A DNA stretch of 64,000 bases from the NCBI RefSeq assembly GCF_900091625.1, contig NZ_FMIC01000002.1, forward strand, positions 7,130,001-7,194,000. The letters run 5' to 3'. The notes under the pieces are model-generated. The model searched no databases, was not told the origin of the DNA, and was given only the letters and a program-made list of their open reading frames with translations. Origin of the DNA: Micromonospora peucetia (lineage in GTDB: Bacteria; Actinomycetota; Actinomycetes; Mycobacteriales; Micromonosporaceae). Made by a program: the position numbers and the translations under genes. Shown here one piece after another: positions 26,886 to 35,689 of this stretch; position 1 is the first letter of the stretch, and the number at the start of each line of letters is the position of its first letter.

Positions 26886-28943
26886 TCATGCGTCGATCGC
26901 CTCGCGGTCGACCCGGTCGGCGGAGTCGATCAGCCAGTTGCGGCGCGGCTCGACCTTCTCCCCCATCAGCAGTTCGAGGATCCGCTCGGCGGCGTCGACG
27001 TCGTCGAGGGTGATCCGGCGGACCGCCCGGGTGGCCGGGTTCATCGTGGTCTCCCACAGCTCGTCGGCATCCATCTCGCCGAGGCCCTTGAACCGCGGGA
27101 TCGGGGTGACGATCTGCTTGCCAGCCTTCTCCAGCTTGCGGACCGTCGCCTCCATCTCCGCCTGCGTGTAGGTGTAGATGATCTGCGGGTTGCGCCCCCT
27201 GGTGGTGATCTTGTGCAGGGGCGGCATCGCCGCGTAGAGCCGGCCGACCTCGATCAGCGGCCGCATGTAGCGGGCGAAGAGCGTGATCAGCAGGGTGCGG
27301 ATGTGCGCGCCGTCCACGTCGGCGTCCGCCATGATCAGCACCCGGCCGTAGCGCAGCGCCGACAGGTCGAACGTGCGGCCGGAGCCGGCGCCGAGCACCT
27401 GCACGATCGCGGCGCACTCGGCATTGTCCAGCACCTGCTGGAGGTTGGCCTTCTGCACGTTGAGGATCTTGCCCCGGATCGGCAGAAGCGCCTGATATTC
27501 GGCAGATCGAGCAAGTCGGCCTGTCCCGAGGGCGCTGTCCCCCTCCACAATGAACAATTCACTGCGGTCGATTCCGATCGCGCGGCAGTCGACCAGCTTG
27601 GGGGGCATCGACGCGCCCTCCAGGGCGGTCTTGCGCCGGGCGGCGTCCTTCTGCTGCTTCTGGGTCAGCCGCACCCGGGCCGCGTCGACGATCTTCTGAA
27701 GGACCGTACGTGCCTCGGCCTTGGTCCTGCGGTCCTCCAGCCAGGCCTTCAGGTGCTGCTCGACCAGTGCCTGGATCACCTTGGTGATGCCGGCGGTGGA
27801 GAGCTCGTCCTTGGTCTGCGAGGTGAACTGCGGCTCCGGGATCCGGACGTGCACGACCGCGGTCATGCCCTCCAGGACGTCGTCCAGGGTGGGCGGATCC
27901 TCCTTGGCCTTGAGCAGGCCACGGGTGTTGCGGACGGCATCGGCGAGGGTGCGTGCCAGGCCCCGCTCGAAGCCCTTGCGGTGGGTGCCGCCGTGCGCGT
28001 TGCGGATGGTGTTCGTGAAGCACTCGACGGTGCGCTCGTAGCCGGTGCCCCAGCGGAAGGCCACCTCGACCTCGGCCCGACGCTGCACGTTGGACTGCAT
28101 GACCCCGTTGGCGTCGGCGGCGTTCTCCCGGTAGGTGCCCTCGCCGGTGACCATCAGCATGCCGGAGACGGGCCGGTCGCCGGCCGGGGCGAGGAACTCC
28201 ACCATGTCGGTCAGGCCGTCGGGGTAGTGGAACCGCTCCTCGGTCCGCTCCTCCCCGGTGTGGTCGCGCAGCATGTAGCTCACGCCCGGCACGAGGAACG
28301 CCGTGTTGCGCAGCTTCAACCGCACGGCGTCGGCGTCCAGCGCGGCGCCGGTCTCGAAGTAGCGCGCGTCGTGCCACCAACGGATCGAGGTGCCGGTGCG
28401 CTGGCCGCGCTTCATCGCGCCGACGATCTGGAGCCCGGGGCCCGGGGTGAACGTCGCGTCGGGGCTGTCACCGTCGAAGATCCCCGGCACGCCGTGCCGG
28501 AAGGACATCGCGTGGACCTTGCCACCCCGGCGAACCGTGACGTCGAACCGGAGGGACAGCGCGTTGACCGCCGAGGCGCCCACGCCGTGCAGGCCCCCGG
28601 AGGTCTTGTAGCCGGAGCCGCCGAACTTCCCGCCCGCGTGCAGCCGGGTGAGCACCAGCTCGACACCGGAGATGCCGGATTTGGCATGCACGTCTGTGGG
28701 GATGCCCCGTCCGTCGTCGTCGACCTGGACCGAGCCGTCGGCGTGCAGCGTCACCTCGACCTTCGTGGCGTGGCCGGCGACGCCCTCGTCCGTGGAGTTG
28801 TCGAGGATCTCGTTGACGAGGTGACCCACGCCACGGCTGTCGGTGGAGCCGATGTACATGCCGGGCCGCTTGCGGACGGCGTCCAGCCCCTCGAGGTGCG
28901 TGAGGTCGTCGGCCCCGTACAGGGTCTCAGGCTCTGCGGTCAA
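26886..28943 (-). CDS. parE: DNA topoisomerase IV subunit B (ParE-like ATPase)
   Basis: About 685 residues from TTG 28943 (GGGAG nine bases upstream); an open frame continues to 29261 but shows no family similarity. The GHKL ATPase has NEILDNSTDEG with the catalytic Glu, DDDGRGIPTDV, GGKFGGSGYKTSGGLHGVGA and the transducer lysine loop. The TOPRIM domain has LFIVEGDSALG and MADADVDGAHIR. The C-terminal tower leads to FKGLGEMDADELWETTMNP, which contacts ParC. It powers strand passage by ATP hydrolysis. It is followed after 29 bases by parC in one operon. Confidence 0.92.
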   Translation of the reverse strand: MTAEPETLYGADDLTHLEGLDAVRKRPGMYIGSTDSRGVGHLVNEILDNSTDEGVAGHATKVEVTLHADGSVQVDDDGRGIPTDVHAKSGISGVELVLTRLHAGGKFGGSGYKTSGGLHGVGASAVNALSLRFDVTVRRGGKVHAMSFRHGVPGIFDGDSPDATFTPGPGLQIVGAMKRGQRTGTSIRWWHDARYFETGAALDADAVRLKLRNTAFLVPGVSYMLRDHTGEERTEERFHYPDGLTDMVEFLAPAGDRPVSGMLMVTGEGTYRENAADANGVMQSNVQRRAEVEVAFRWGTGYERTVECFTNTIRNAHGGTHRKGFERGLARTLADAVRNTRGLLKAKEDPPTLDDVLEGMTAVVHVRIPEPQFTSQTKDELSTAGITKVIQALVEQHLKAWLEDRRTKAEARTVLQKIVDAARVRLTQKQQKDAARRKTALEGASMPPKLVDCRAIGIDRSELFIVEGDSALGTGRLARSAEYQALLPIRGKILNVQKANLQQVLDNAECAAIVQVLGAGSGRTFDLSALRYGRVLIMADADVDGAHIRTLLITLFARYMRPLIEVGRLYAAMPPLHKITTRGRNPQIIYTYTQAEMEATVRKLEKAGKQIVTPIPRFKGLGEMDADELWETTMNPATRAVRRITLDDVDAAERILELLMGEKVEPRRNWLIDSADRVDREAIDA

Positions 28944-29251
28944 CTGGTCGTACTCCCAGGTCTCGGCGATGTGTGTGCCGCGTCCGACGCCGTGGGTCGG
29001 CCGGCGCGCCGCAGCGAGCGTAACCGGGAGATCCGACAGGACGACGGCGCCCCGCAGCGAGGCGTACGCCTCGTCGCGGCGTGGAGCGGGCGGCGTCGTC
29101 GTGCGTTCCGTCCGGATCCGGCACGTCGGTGCCGCTGTGACCGGTTCGTGAACGAGCCGGCCGCGGGCGGGTCCACCTGGACAACAACCATGCCCTGGCC
29201 GGCCTTCCCCGACGCGCACGCCGTGGCCGGGAGGACCGCGCGGCGGAGACA
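28944..29251. other. Upstream region of parE, no gene seen
   Basis: About 308 bp that should contain the parE-parC promoter. It stays open in the parE frame up to 29261, but the predicted residues are low-complexity Arg/Pro/Ala and unlike ParE. No operator or RNA motif was recognised. Confidence 0.5.
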
Positions 29252-29487
29252 TCACGGGCACGGTGGTTCCAGCAGGAGCGTACGGGTTGCCGGGCAGTCG
29301 AAGGCGTTGCGGTACCGGACTCCCCCGTCGTAGCGGTTCAGGGCGGTGTCCGCCGGGCGGACCCCGCCGGCCGTCAGGTCAGTGCGTGCCGCTCCCGCCA
29401 GGGGCGCTTGAAGTCGTCGAGGCTGGCGCGGAGCACGGGACGACCGGTGGCGCTGATCCGTTCGACCAACTCGTGGCCGAAGCTCAT
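29252..29487 (-). pseudogene. Uridine-kinase-like gene remnant
   Basis: Reading from ATG 29487, the product starts MSFGHELVERISATGRPVLR and continues ASLDDFKRPWRERH, like the segment just after the P-loop of actinobacterial uridine-kinase-family proteins. It then meets a stop about 34-37 codons in. The next family block, GVRYRNAFDCPATRTLLLEP, appears in a different frame and stops at 29252. The P-loop N-terminus and the C-terminal half are missing and the middle is shifted, so this is a decayed fragment and not a working kinase. Confidence 0.65.
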
Positions 29488-29548
29488 CCTGCCGGCAAGG
29501 GCTGCTGCCAGGTGGAGATCGACCGGTACACCAGGGCGGATGTGCCCT

Positions 29549-29637
29549 CCATCGAAAGATCTTGTTACAACTCATTGACGCCCGTCACATCGAAGTGATG
29601 TGATCTCGCTCTCAGAGGATCTTTCATATTTCGATGG
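29549..29637 (+). promoter_or_regulatory. AT-richer promoter region with nested inverted repeats before the SGNH gene
   Basis: This stretch is much richer in A+T than its surroundings. Outer arms CCATCGAAAGATC (29549-29561) match GATCTTTC...TTTCGATGG (29618-29637). An inner palindrome, TCACATC-GAAGT-GATGTGA (29585-29603), could be an operator. The downstream gene starts 17 bases after the region. Promoter elements were not confidently placed. Confidence 0.45.
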
Positions 29638-29653
29638 ACAGATGGGGGACGTC

Positions 29654-30913
29654 ATGTCCAGGTTCCGTCGTACCGCTCTCGCGGCGGCGCTCGCCGTCGC
29701 CACCGCCACCCTGTCGACCGCTGTCGGACTGACCGCCCCGGCCTCGGCGGCCCCACCTACCGCCGCGGTGGCACTCGGCGACAGCTTCATCAGCGGCGAG
29801 GGGGCCGGGGCGTACACCCCGGTGGCTGACGCCAACGGGGTCGCCCAGGGCTTCCCTGGCTGGACCGCCCCGAACAACAACGCGTTCTTCTGCCACCGCT
29901 CGGCGAACGCGTCACTGCACAAGGCCAGCCTGCCGGGCATCCAGGACCGGTTCAACCTCGCCTGCTCCGGCGGCCAGCCGCACGACATCGCCGCCGCCTC
30001 CTCGGCCCGGGCCAGCGGCCGTCAGGTGGCCGCCCAGCTCGACCAGCTCCGCGCGGTCGGCCGGACCCACGACATCGACCTGGTGCTGCTCGGGCTCGGC
30101 TCGAACAACAGCTCGTTCACCTTCGGCAGCGTCGCGGAGAAGTGCGCCAACCGGTTCATCGCCGACGCCTGGACCGGCTGGTGGGAGTTCTGGGCCTACC
30201 TGGGCGGGCCGGTGGAGCAGAAGCCCTGCACCGACGCCGACCTGGCCACCGCCGCCCAGTGGAACGCCGCGACCGCGGAGACCACCTCGGCCGTACGCCA
30301 GCTCCTCACCACGCTGCGCGAGATCGACACCGACGGTCAACACCGGATCGTCTTCCAGGACTACACCAACCCACTGCCGTTCGACCTCGCCCCTGGGTTC
30401 CACGAGGAGGACAGCCGGGACGACACCCGGGACAAGTTCCGCGCGCTGGGCGCCGAGCGGTACGCGGCCGGCTGCCCGATCCACCGGGCCAGCCTGCTGC
30501 CGGGGCACCGCTTCTCGCAGGGACTGGGCACCCTGGTGAAGTCCACCCGGGACACCCTGGCCGCCGAGTTCCCCGGCGCGGACCTGGTCTACCTCAACGT
30601 CCAGCGGGCCTTCGACGGCGCCCGGCTCTGCGAGTCGGCGGCCAGCCCGACCGGAGCCCTGGCCACCCCGATCCGGCTCCAGGACAACCCGCCGAACGGC
30701 GCCTTCGTCACCAGCCTCGCCGGCAAGGACAAGATCGCCATCCAGCGGATCGCGAACACCTGCGTGAGCTACTTCCAGACCTGCCAGGAGTCGTGGCACC
30801 CGAACGCCGCCGGCCACCAGGTGCTCGGGCAGTGCCTGACTGGCGCGGCCACCACCGGTACCCGTTCCGTGGCCTGCGTCCGCGCCGGGGACGGCTCGAT
30901 CACGGTCTCCTGA
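29654..30913 (+). CDS. Secreted SGNH/GDSL-type hydrolase
   Basis: 419 residues from ATG 29654, with GGGGGA just upstream. The signal peptide (RRTALAAALAVATATLSTAV ending at an Ala-rich cleavage site) leads to AVALGDSFISGEGAG, the GDSL block with the nucleophile Ser. The LLGLGSNNSSFTF segment supplies the Gly/Asn oxyanion positions, and SWHPNAAGHQVLGQ carries the catalytic Asp-x-x-His-like end (here W-H-P-N). Several Cys pairs suggest disulfides. Probably an exported esterase or lipase; substrate unknown. A strong terminator follows. Confidence 0.88.
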   Translation: MSRFRRTALAAALAVATATLSTAVGLTAPASAAPPTAAVALGDSFISGEGAGAYTPVADANGVAQGFPGWTAPNNNAFFCHRSANASLHKASLPGIQDRFNLACSGGQPHDIAAASSARASGRQVAAQLDQLRAVGRTHDIDLVLLGLGSNNSSFTFGSVAEKCANRFIADAWTGWWEFWAYLGGPVEQKPCTDADLATAAQWNAATAETTSAVRQLLTTLREIDTDGQHRIVFQDYTNPLPFDLAPGFHEEDSRDDTRDKFRALGAERYAAGCPIHRASLLPGHRFSQGLGTLVKSTRDTLAAEFPGADLVYLNVQRAFDGARLCESAASPTGALATPIRLQDNPPNGAFVTSLAGKDKIAIQRIANTCVSYFQTCQESWHPNAAGHQVLGQCLTGAATTGTRSVACVRAGDGSITVS

Positions 30914-30929
30914 CCCCGACCGCGTCGGT

Positions 30930-30959
30930 GGAACCCCGCGCCGCCCGGCGCGGGGTTCC
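30930..30959 (+). terminator. Perfect 13-bp terminator stem
   Basis: GGAACCCCGCGCC and GGCGCGGGGTTCC with loop GCCC, 17 bases after the stop codon of the secreted hydrolase gene. Confidence 0.8.
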
Positions 30960-31052
30960 GCCGCGCCCGGCCCGGATCGCGGCCACCGGATCGCGGCCGG
31001 TGTGGCAGCCGTCGCAGAACCACGGGACGGGAGACCGTGCTGCGGGAAATCG

Positions 31053-31526
31053 TCACTCCTCGGACCGGGTCTGGTACGGCGCGTCGAGTGCCGGCCGGGG
31101 GCGGGGCAGGCCGAGGGCGAGCAACACCGGGCCGGTCGGCCCGTCGACGAGCCCGCCGAGGGTCACGCCGTCCAGTACGGCGAGGAAGGCGTCCCGGGCC
31201 CGGCGCAGTTCGCCGCGCAGCCGGCAGGCCGTGCGCAGCGTACAGGCCGGCTCGTCGCAGGACACCACCTCGTCGTCGCCCTCGAAGGCCCGCACCACCT
31301 GCCCGACCGTGACGCCCCCGCCGCTCTCGGCGAAGGCGACCCCGCCGGAGCGGCCCCGGATCGTGACCAGCACCCCGAGTCGCTGCAACCGCTGCACGAC
31401 CTTCGCGACGTGGTTGCGCGGCAGGTCGAGCCGGTCGGACAGCTCGTCCACGGTCATCCGTCGCGGGTCCGCGGCGGTGAGCATGGCGATGCGCAACGCC
31501 ATGTCGGTGGACCGGTTGAGCTTCAC
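31053..31526 (-). CDS. nsrR: Rrf2-family regulator, NsrR-like
   Basis: 157 residues. A winged helix (MTVDELSDRLDLPRNHVAKV) is followed by RGRSGGVAFAESGG and a cysteine cluster VSCDEPACTLRTACRL, spaced C-x4-C-x5-C as in NsrR, which holds a nitric-oxide-sensing iron-sulfur cluster. It is transcribed away from a flavohaemoglobin gene, the classic NsrR target, with an NsrR-like palindrome between them. It should repress hmp until NO destroys the cluster. The start is GTG 31526, with a weak ribosome site. Confidence 0.9.
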   Translation of the reverse strand: MKLNRSTDMALRIAMLTAADPRRMTVDELSDRLDLPRNHVAKVVQRLQRLGVLVTIRGRSGGVAFAESGGGVTVGQVVRAFEGDDEVVSCDEPACTLRTACRLRGELRRARDAFLAVLDGVTLGGLVDGPTGPVLLALGLPRPRPALDAPYQTRSEE

Positions 31527-31624
31527 GTCCCGACCCTAGCCAGCGCGGTCGGGCACCCACCACGGCCCATCGTCCCCCCGGTGTGATCCGGACGACTCTC
31601 GACACGGGACCTTCGGCCCTTAAG

Positions 31625-31641
31625 AGGTATTTCAAATGCCT
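31625..31641. promoter_or_regulatory. NsrR-type operator upstream of the flavohaemoglobin gene
   Basis: AGGTATTT-C-AAATGCCT, eight-base arms matching at seven positions, in an unusually AT-rich stretch 47 bases before the flavohaemoglobin start. The ATTTCAAAT core resembles NsrR/Rrf2 half-site arrangements. Confidence 0.65.
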
Positions 31642-31687
31642 GTTTTGCTGTCGGTGTCAGAGCGTTTCAGCCCAGAAGGAGACAGCC

Positions 31688-32908
31688 GTGCTCTCGAAGT
31701 CCTCAGCAGCAGTGGTGACGGCGACCCTGCCCGCCGTGCAGGCGCACGGCGAGGCCATCACCGGCCGGTTCTACCAACGGATGTTCGACGCGCACCCCGA
31801 ACTGCTCGACATCTTCAACCGCAGCAACCAGGCCACCGGCGCCCAGAAGGCCGCCCTCGCGTCCGCCGTGGTCGCGTACGCGGAGCACCTGACCGGCGGC
31901 AGCAGCGTGCCGTGGGGCCCGATCCTGGACCGCATCGCGCACAAGCACGCCTCGCTGGGCATCACCGCCAGCCAGTACACGATCGTCGGCCGGCACCTGC
32001 TCGCCGCCGTCGGTGAGGTGCTCGGCGACGCCGTCACCCCGGAGGTCGCGGCGGCCTGGGACGAGGTCTACTGGCTGCTGGCCTGCGAGCTGATCGCCCG
32101 GGAGGCCCGCCTCTACACGGTGGCCGGGCTGGCCGAGGGCGAGTCCGTCTGGCGGGACTGGCGGGTCACCGGCCGGGCCACCGAGGCGCTGGACGTGGTG
32201 TCGTTCACCCTGGTCCCGGCCGACGGCGGCCCGGTACCCAGCTTCGTCCCGGGCCGGTACACCTCGGTCGCCGTCGATCTGGACGGCGGGCGCGGCCAGC
32301 AGATCCGCCAGTACAGCCTCTCCGGCCGCCCGGGAGCCGACCACTGGCGGATCACCGTCAAGCGGGTCCGCGGCACCGGCGACGCCCCTGACGGCATGGT
32401 CTCCACCTTCCTGCACGAGCACGTCGGTGTCGGCGACACCCTCCGGCTCAGCCCGCCCTTCGGCGAGGTCAGCGCGGTGGCCGGGCAGGGCCCGCTGCTG
32501 CTGGTCAGCGCGGGCATCGGCCTGACCCCGGCGATGGCCGCGCTGGAGCACCTGGCCACCACCGAGCCGCAGCGACCGGTGGTGCTGGTGCACGCCGACC
32601 GGGCCGGCGCGGCGCACGCGTTCCGCAACGACCTGCCGCGCCTGCACGCCGCGCTGCCCAACCTGCGCACCGCGCTCTGGTACGAGGACCTCACCGACGG
32701 CGAGTTGGCCGGGGTGACCGCCGAGGTGGCCGCCGGCCGGATCGACCCGGCGCTGATCCCGCTCTCCCCCGACGCCCACGTGCACCTCTGCGGGCCGCTG
32801 CCGTTCATGAACACGGTCCGGGGCGGCCTGCTGCGCCGGGGCGTGCCGGTGGAGCGGATCGCCTACGAGGTCTTCGGGCCGGGCATGCTCCACGACGATC
32901 GGACCTGA
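31688..32908 (+). CDS. hmp: Flavohaemoglobin (nitric oxide dioxygenase)
   Basis: 406 residues from GTG 31688, with AAGGAGA seven bases upstream. The globin domain (about 1-140) has FYQRMF with the B10 tyrosine and AHKHASLGI with the proximal His. The FAD domain shows FVPGRYTSVAV and RQYSLSG (the R-x-Y-S FAD motif). The NAD domain has LLLVSAGIGLTPAMAAL and HLCGPLPFM. It oxidises NO to nitrate using O2 and NAD(P)H. Divergent from nsrR and probably NO-induced. Confidence 0.95.
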   Translation: MLSKSSAAVVTATLPAVQAHGEAITGRFYQRMFDAHPELLDIFNRSNQATGAQKAALASAVVAYAEHLTGGSSVPWGPILDRIAHKHASLGITASQYTIVGRHLLAAVGEVLGDAVTPEVAAAWDEVYWLLACELIAREARLYTVAGLAEGESVWRDWRVTGRATEALDVVSFTLVPADGGPVPSFVPGRYTSVAVDLDGGRGQQIRQYSLSGRPGADHWRITVKRVRGTGDAPDGMVSTFLHEHVGVGDTLRLSPPFGEVSAVAGQGPLLLVSAGIGLTPAMAALEHLATTEPQRPVVLVHADRAGAAHAFRNDLPRLHAALPNLRTALWYEDLTDGELAGVTAEVAAGRIDPALIPLSPDAHVHLCGPLPFMNTVRGGLLRRGVPVERIAYEVFGPGMLHDDRT

Positions 32909-32927
32909 CCAGATGTCATCGACCGGT

Positions 32928-32961
32928 GACGGGCGGTGGGCGGTTCGCTCCGCCGCCCGTC
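32928..32961 (+). terminator. Hairpin after hmp
   Basis: GACGGGCGG and CCGCCCGTC, perfect 9-bp arms 19 bases beyond the stop codon. Confidence 0.6.
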
Positions 32962-33131
32962 GGCGCCCGCACAGCCGACCCGCCGCCACGTCCGGAGAAC
33001 CCGGGCAGGCGGCGGTTAGGAGAGGAGGCCGGGGGTAGGGACTCCTGCGGCGGGGTCCGGAGGCGTTGAGGGGAAGACGCCCGGGCTCGACCGGTCTCCC
33101 GCCGACCGGGCCGGGGAGATGGAGGATGCAC

Positions 33132-34349
33132 ATGCGTATCGCGATGATCTCGGAGCACGCCAGTCCGCTCGCCGTCGGAGGGGCGGACGGGTCCGGCGGT
33201 CAGCACACGCACGTGGCGGAGCTCGCCGCCGCCCTGGTCGGCGAGGGGCACGACGTGCGGGTCTACACCCGCCGGGACTCCGCCGTCCAGCCCGAGTCGG
33301 TGGGCACCCCCGACGGCTACCGGGTGTGCCACGTGCCGGCCGGCCCGACGCTGCGGGTGCCGAGGGACGAACTGCTGCCGCACATGGGCGAGTTCGGACG
33401 CTGGCTGGCCGGCCAGTGGCGCGACGGCGACTGGACGCCGGACGTGGCGCACGCCCACTTCTGGATGAGCGGGCTGGCCACATTGCACGCCGGCCGGCGC
33501 ACCGGGGTGCCGGTGGTGCTGACGTACCACAGCCTCGGCTCCGTGAAGCGGCGGCTGTCGGGCGCCCGGGAGACCAGCCCACCGGGCCGGGTCGGCTACG
33601 AGCGGGCCCTGGGCCGGGCCGCCGACCGGGTCATCGTGCAGTGCCAGGACGAGGTCGGCGAGCTGGTCCGCCTCGGCGTGCCCCGGTCCCGGATGGCGCT
33701 GGTCCCCGCCGGGGTCAACCAGGAGCTGTTCCGTCCCGACGGACCCGTCGCGCCGCGCGACCCGGCCCGCCCCCGGATCATCACCGTCGGCCGGCTGGTG
33801 GAGCGCAAGGGCATCCAGGACGTCATCCGGGCCCTGCCGGCCGTGCCGGACGCCGAGTGCGTGGTGGTCGGCGGCCCGCCGGCGGAACTGCTCCCCGCGA
33901 ACGGCTTCGCCCGCCGGCTCCACGCGCTCGCCGAGTCCTGCGGGGTCGCCGACCGGGTGAAGCTCCTCGGCGGGCTGCCCCGGGAGCAGTTGGGCCGCTG
34001 GTACCGCTCGGCGGACCTGCTGGTGGCCGCCGGCTGGCACGAGCCGTTCGGGCTCACCCCGCTGGAGGGCATGGCGTGCGGGGTGCCGGTCGTCGGCACG
34101 AACGTCGGCGGGATCGCCGACAGCGTGGTCAACGGCCTGACCGGCGACCTCGTGCCACCCCGCGACCCCCGGGCCCTCGGCACCGCGGTCCGCCGGCTGC
34201 TCGCCGACCGGGTCCGTCGCTTCGCGTACGCGACGGCGGCGCTGGACCGGATCCGCAACCGGTACTCGTGGAAGCGCTGCGCCGAGCAGCTGAGCAGCGT
34301 CTACGCCACGGTCAGCACGGTCGGCCGGCCCGCTCCGGCGGTGGCGTGA
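33132..34349 (+). CDS. GT4-family glycosyltransferase
   Basis: 405 residues from ATG 33132 (GGAGG six bases upstream; ATG 33126 is too close to it). The N-domain starts MRIAMISEHASPLAVGGAD with GGQHTHVAELA, then DVAHAHFWMSG and VLTYHSLGSVKRR. The C-domain has RIITVGRLVERKGIQDVIRA, the usual R/K donor-phosphate contacts. The E-x7-E loop lies in EPFGLTPLEGMACGVPVVGT. It resembles MshA/SucP-like retaining transferases of actinobacteria that act on small molecules or lipid-linked glycans. It stands alone, so the product is unknown. Confidence 0.9.
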   Translation: MRIAMISEHASPLAVGGADGSGGQHTHVAELAAALVGEGHDVRVYTRRDSAVQPESVGTPDGYRVCHVPAGPTLRVPRDELLPHMGEFGRWLAGQWRDGDWTPDVAHAHFWMSGLATLHAGRRTGVPVVLTYHSLGSVKRRLSGARETSPPGRVGYERALGRAADRVIVQCQDEVGELVRLGVPRSRMALVPAGVNQELFRPDGPVAPRDPARPRIITVGRLVERKGIQDVIRALPAVPDAECVVVGGPPAELLPANGFARRLHALAESCGVADRVKLLGGLPREQLGRWYRSADLLVAAGWHEPFGLTPLEGMACGVPVVGTNVGGIADSVVNGLTGDLVPPRDPRALGTAVRRLLADRVRRFAYATAALDRIRNRYSWKRCAEQLSSVYATVSTVGRPAPAVA

Positions 34350-34436
34350 CCCGGCGCGGCCGGCGGTCGACGACGGCACGTGATGCCCACCACCCCACGG
34401 TTACCCACCGGTAGTACCGGGCCTTAGCCTGGGGCG

Positions 34437-35300
34437 GTGAACGCGACGGGGGAATACCGGCAGGAGTTCGTCGAGGTCGACGGGGCCCGCATCGGGCTAC
34501 AGGTGTATCCCGAGCCGGACGGCGTCGACGACGCCCCGCTGGTGCTGATCACGCCCGCGATGGGCGTCCGGGCGCGCTACTACCGGCCGTTCGCCGCCGC
34601 GCTGCGCGCCGCCGGCCTGGCCGTGGCGGTGGCCGACCTGCGCGGCACCGGGGAGAGCACCCCGAAGCCGAGCCGCGCCTGCCGGTACGGCTATCCGGAA
34701 CTGGCCGCCGACGTGGGCGCCACGCTGGCGGCGCTCAAGACCCGGCGGGACGGACGGAAGACCGTGCTGCTCGGGCACTCCCTCGGCGGGCAGGCCGCGC
34801 TGCTGCACCTCGCCCTGCACGGCGAGCACGACGTCGACGGGTTGGCGCTGATCGCCGTCGGCGTGCCGTGGTGGCGCAGCTTCCCGGGCCTGCGCGGGTA
34901 CGGCGTCCTGCCGTACACCCAGGGGATCGCGGCGACCGCCCGGCTGCTCGGCGTCTGGCCGGGCTGGGGCTTCGGCGGCCGGCAGGCGCGCGGAGTCATC
35001 CGGGACTGGGCCCACACGGCGCGGACCGGCAACTTCCCGCACCTGGACGGGGTGGACGCCGAGGCGGCCCTGCGGGCGCTGCGTACCCCCGTCCTCGCGG
35101 TCAGCGTCGACGACGACCAGTACACCCCGCACGAGACGCTCGACCACCTGTGCGCGAAGCTGGCCGCGGCGCCCGTCGCCCGCGAGCGCTACACCGCGGC
35201 GCAGGCCGGCGCCCGGATGGACCACTTCACCTGGGTACGCGCGAGCACGCCGCTGGCGGCCCGGGTGGCCCGCTTCGCCACCGACCTGCCGGCCCGCTGA
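34437..35300 (+). CDS. Alpha/beta-hydrolase (serine hydrolase)
   Basis: 287 residues from GTG 34437. LVLITPAMGVRARYYRPFA, then VADLRGTGEST, and KTVLLGHSLGGQAALLHL with the nucleophile Ser near 117. The late AVSVDDDQYTPHE and GARMDHFTWVR segments supply Asp and His. No signal peptide. Its body resembles cytoplasmic esterase/lipase-like hydrolases (YheT-like). A run TTACCCACCGGTAGTACC just upstream includes a GGTAGTACC-like palindrome and may be an operator, but no regulator lies beside it. Confidence 0.82.
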   Translation: MNATGEYRQEFVEVDGARIGLQVYPEPDGVDDAPLVLITPAMGVRARYYRPFAAALRAAGLAVAVADLRGTGESTPKPSRACRYGYPELAADVGATLAALKTRRDGRKTVLLGHSLGGQAALLHLALHGEHDVDGLALIAVGVPWWRSFPGLRGYGVLPYTQGIAATARLLGVWPGWGFGGRQARGVIRDWAHTARTGNFPHLDGVDAEAALRALRTPVLAVSVDDDQYTPHETLDHLCAKLAAAPVARERYTAAQAGARMDHFTWVRASTPLAARVARFATDLPAR

Positions 35301-35324
35301 CCCGCTCCCCGACCTGCCGGCCCG

Positions 35325-35354
35325 CTCCCGGGCGACGCGCCCGCCGCCCGGGAG
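35325..35354. terminator. Hairpin between convergent genes
   Basis: CTCCCGGGC and GCCCGGGAG, perfect 9-bp arms between the hydrolase gene and the convergent 56-residue gene. Just before it, a 16-base stretch is duplicated (GACCTGCCGGCCCGCT at 35283 and 35311). Confidence 0.6.
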
Positions 35355-35360
35355 GCGCGC

Positions 35361-35531
35361 TCACTCGTCGGCGTCGACGGGCACCATCTCGCCGTCGCGT
35401 TCCACCAGGATCGCGCCGTGCTCGGCCGGCGGCGGCACCTCGGCGGTGGTCTTGCTCAGATCGTTGTCCGGGTGCTTCAGCACCTGATCGGTCGAGGCGG
35501 TCTTCTCCCGGCTCTCCTCGGGCTGCGACAT
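35361..35531 (-). CDS. Small acidic hypothetical protein (56 residues)
   Basis: Starts at ATG 35531 with GGGAAGAGG right before it. The product begins MSQPEESREKTAS and ends VERDGEMVPVDADE. It is rich in Glu/Asp, hydrophilic and probably disordered, with no membrane helix. It looks like a conserved short actinobacterial protein, but no family name can be given. It is divergent from the membrane protein gene at 35690. Confidence 0.65.
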   Translation of the reverse strand: MSQPEESREKTASTDQVLKHPDNDLSKTTAEVPPPAEHGAILVERDGEMVPVDADE

Positions 35532-35689
35532 CCTCTTCCCCTCTCGCTCGGATCGTCCGTCCGGCGATCTACCCGCCACCGGCCCGCCGACTCCCCCCGC
35601 CCCGTCCCGTATCAGCGGGCGACGGCCGGGATTAGCCGACCGGACGGCGGGTATGCCGCACCGCCCGACACGGTGGATAGGGGGATCAG

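Noticed and set aside
26856..26886. parE-parC considered as the chromosomal gyrB-gyrA pair near oriC
   Set aside because: No dnaA, dnaN, recF or DnaA boxes are nearby, the pair order and C-terminus (no GyrA box) fit topoisomerase IV better.
28944..29261. N-terminal extension of parE to 29261
   Set aside because: The added residues are low-complexity and unlike ParE; a TTG with a spaced ribosome site at 28943 gives a normal-length protein.
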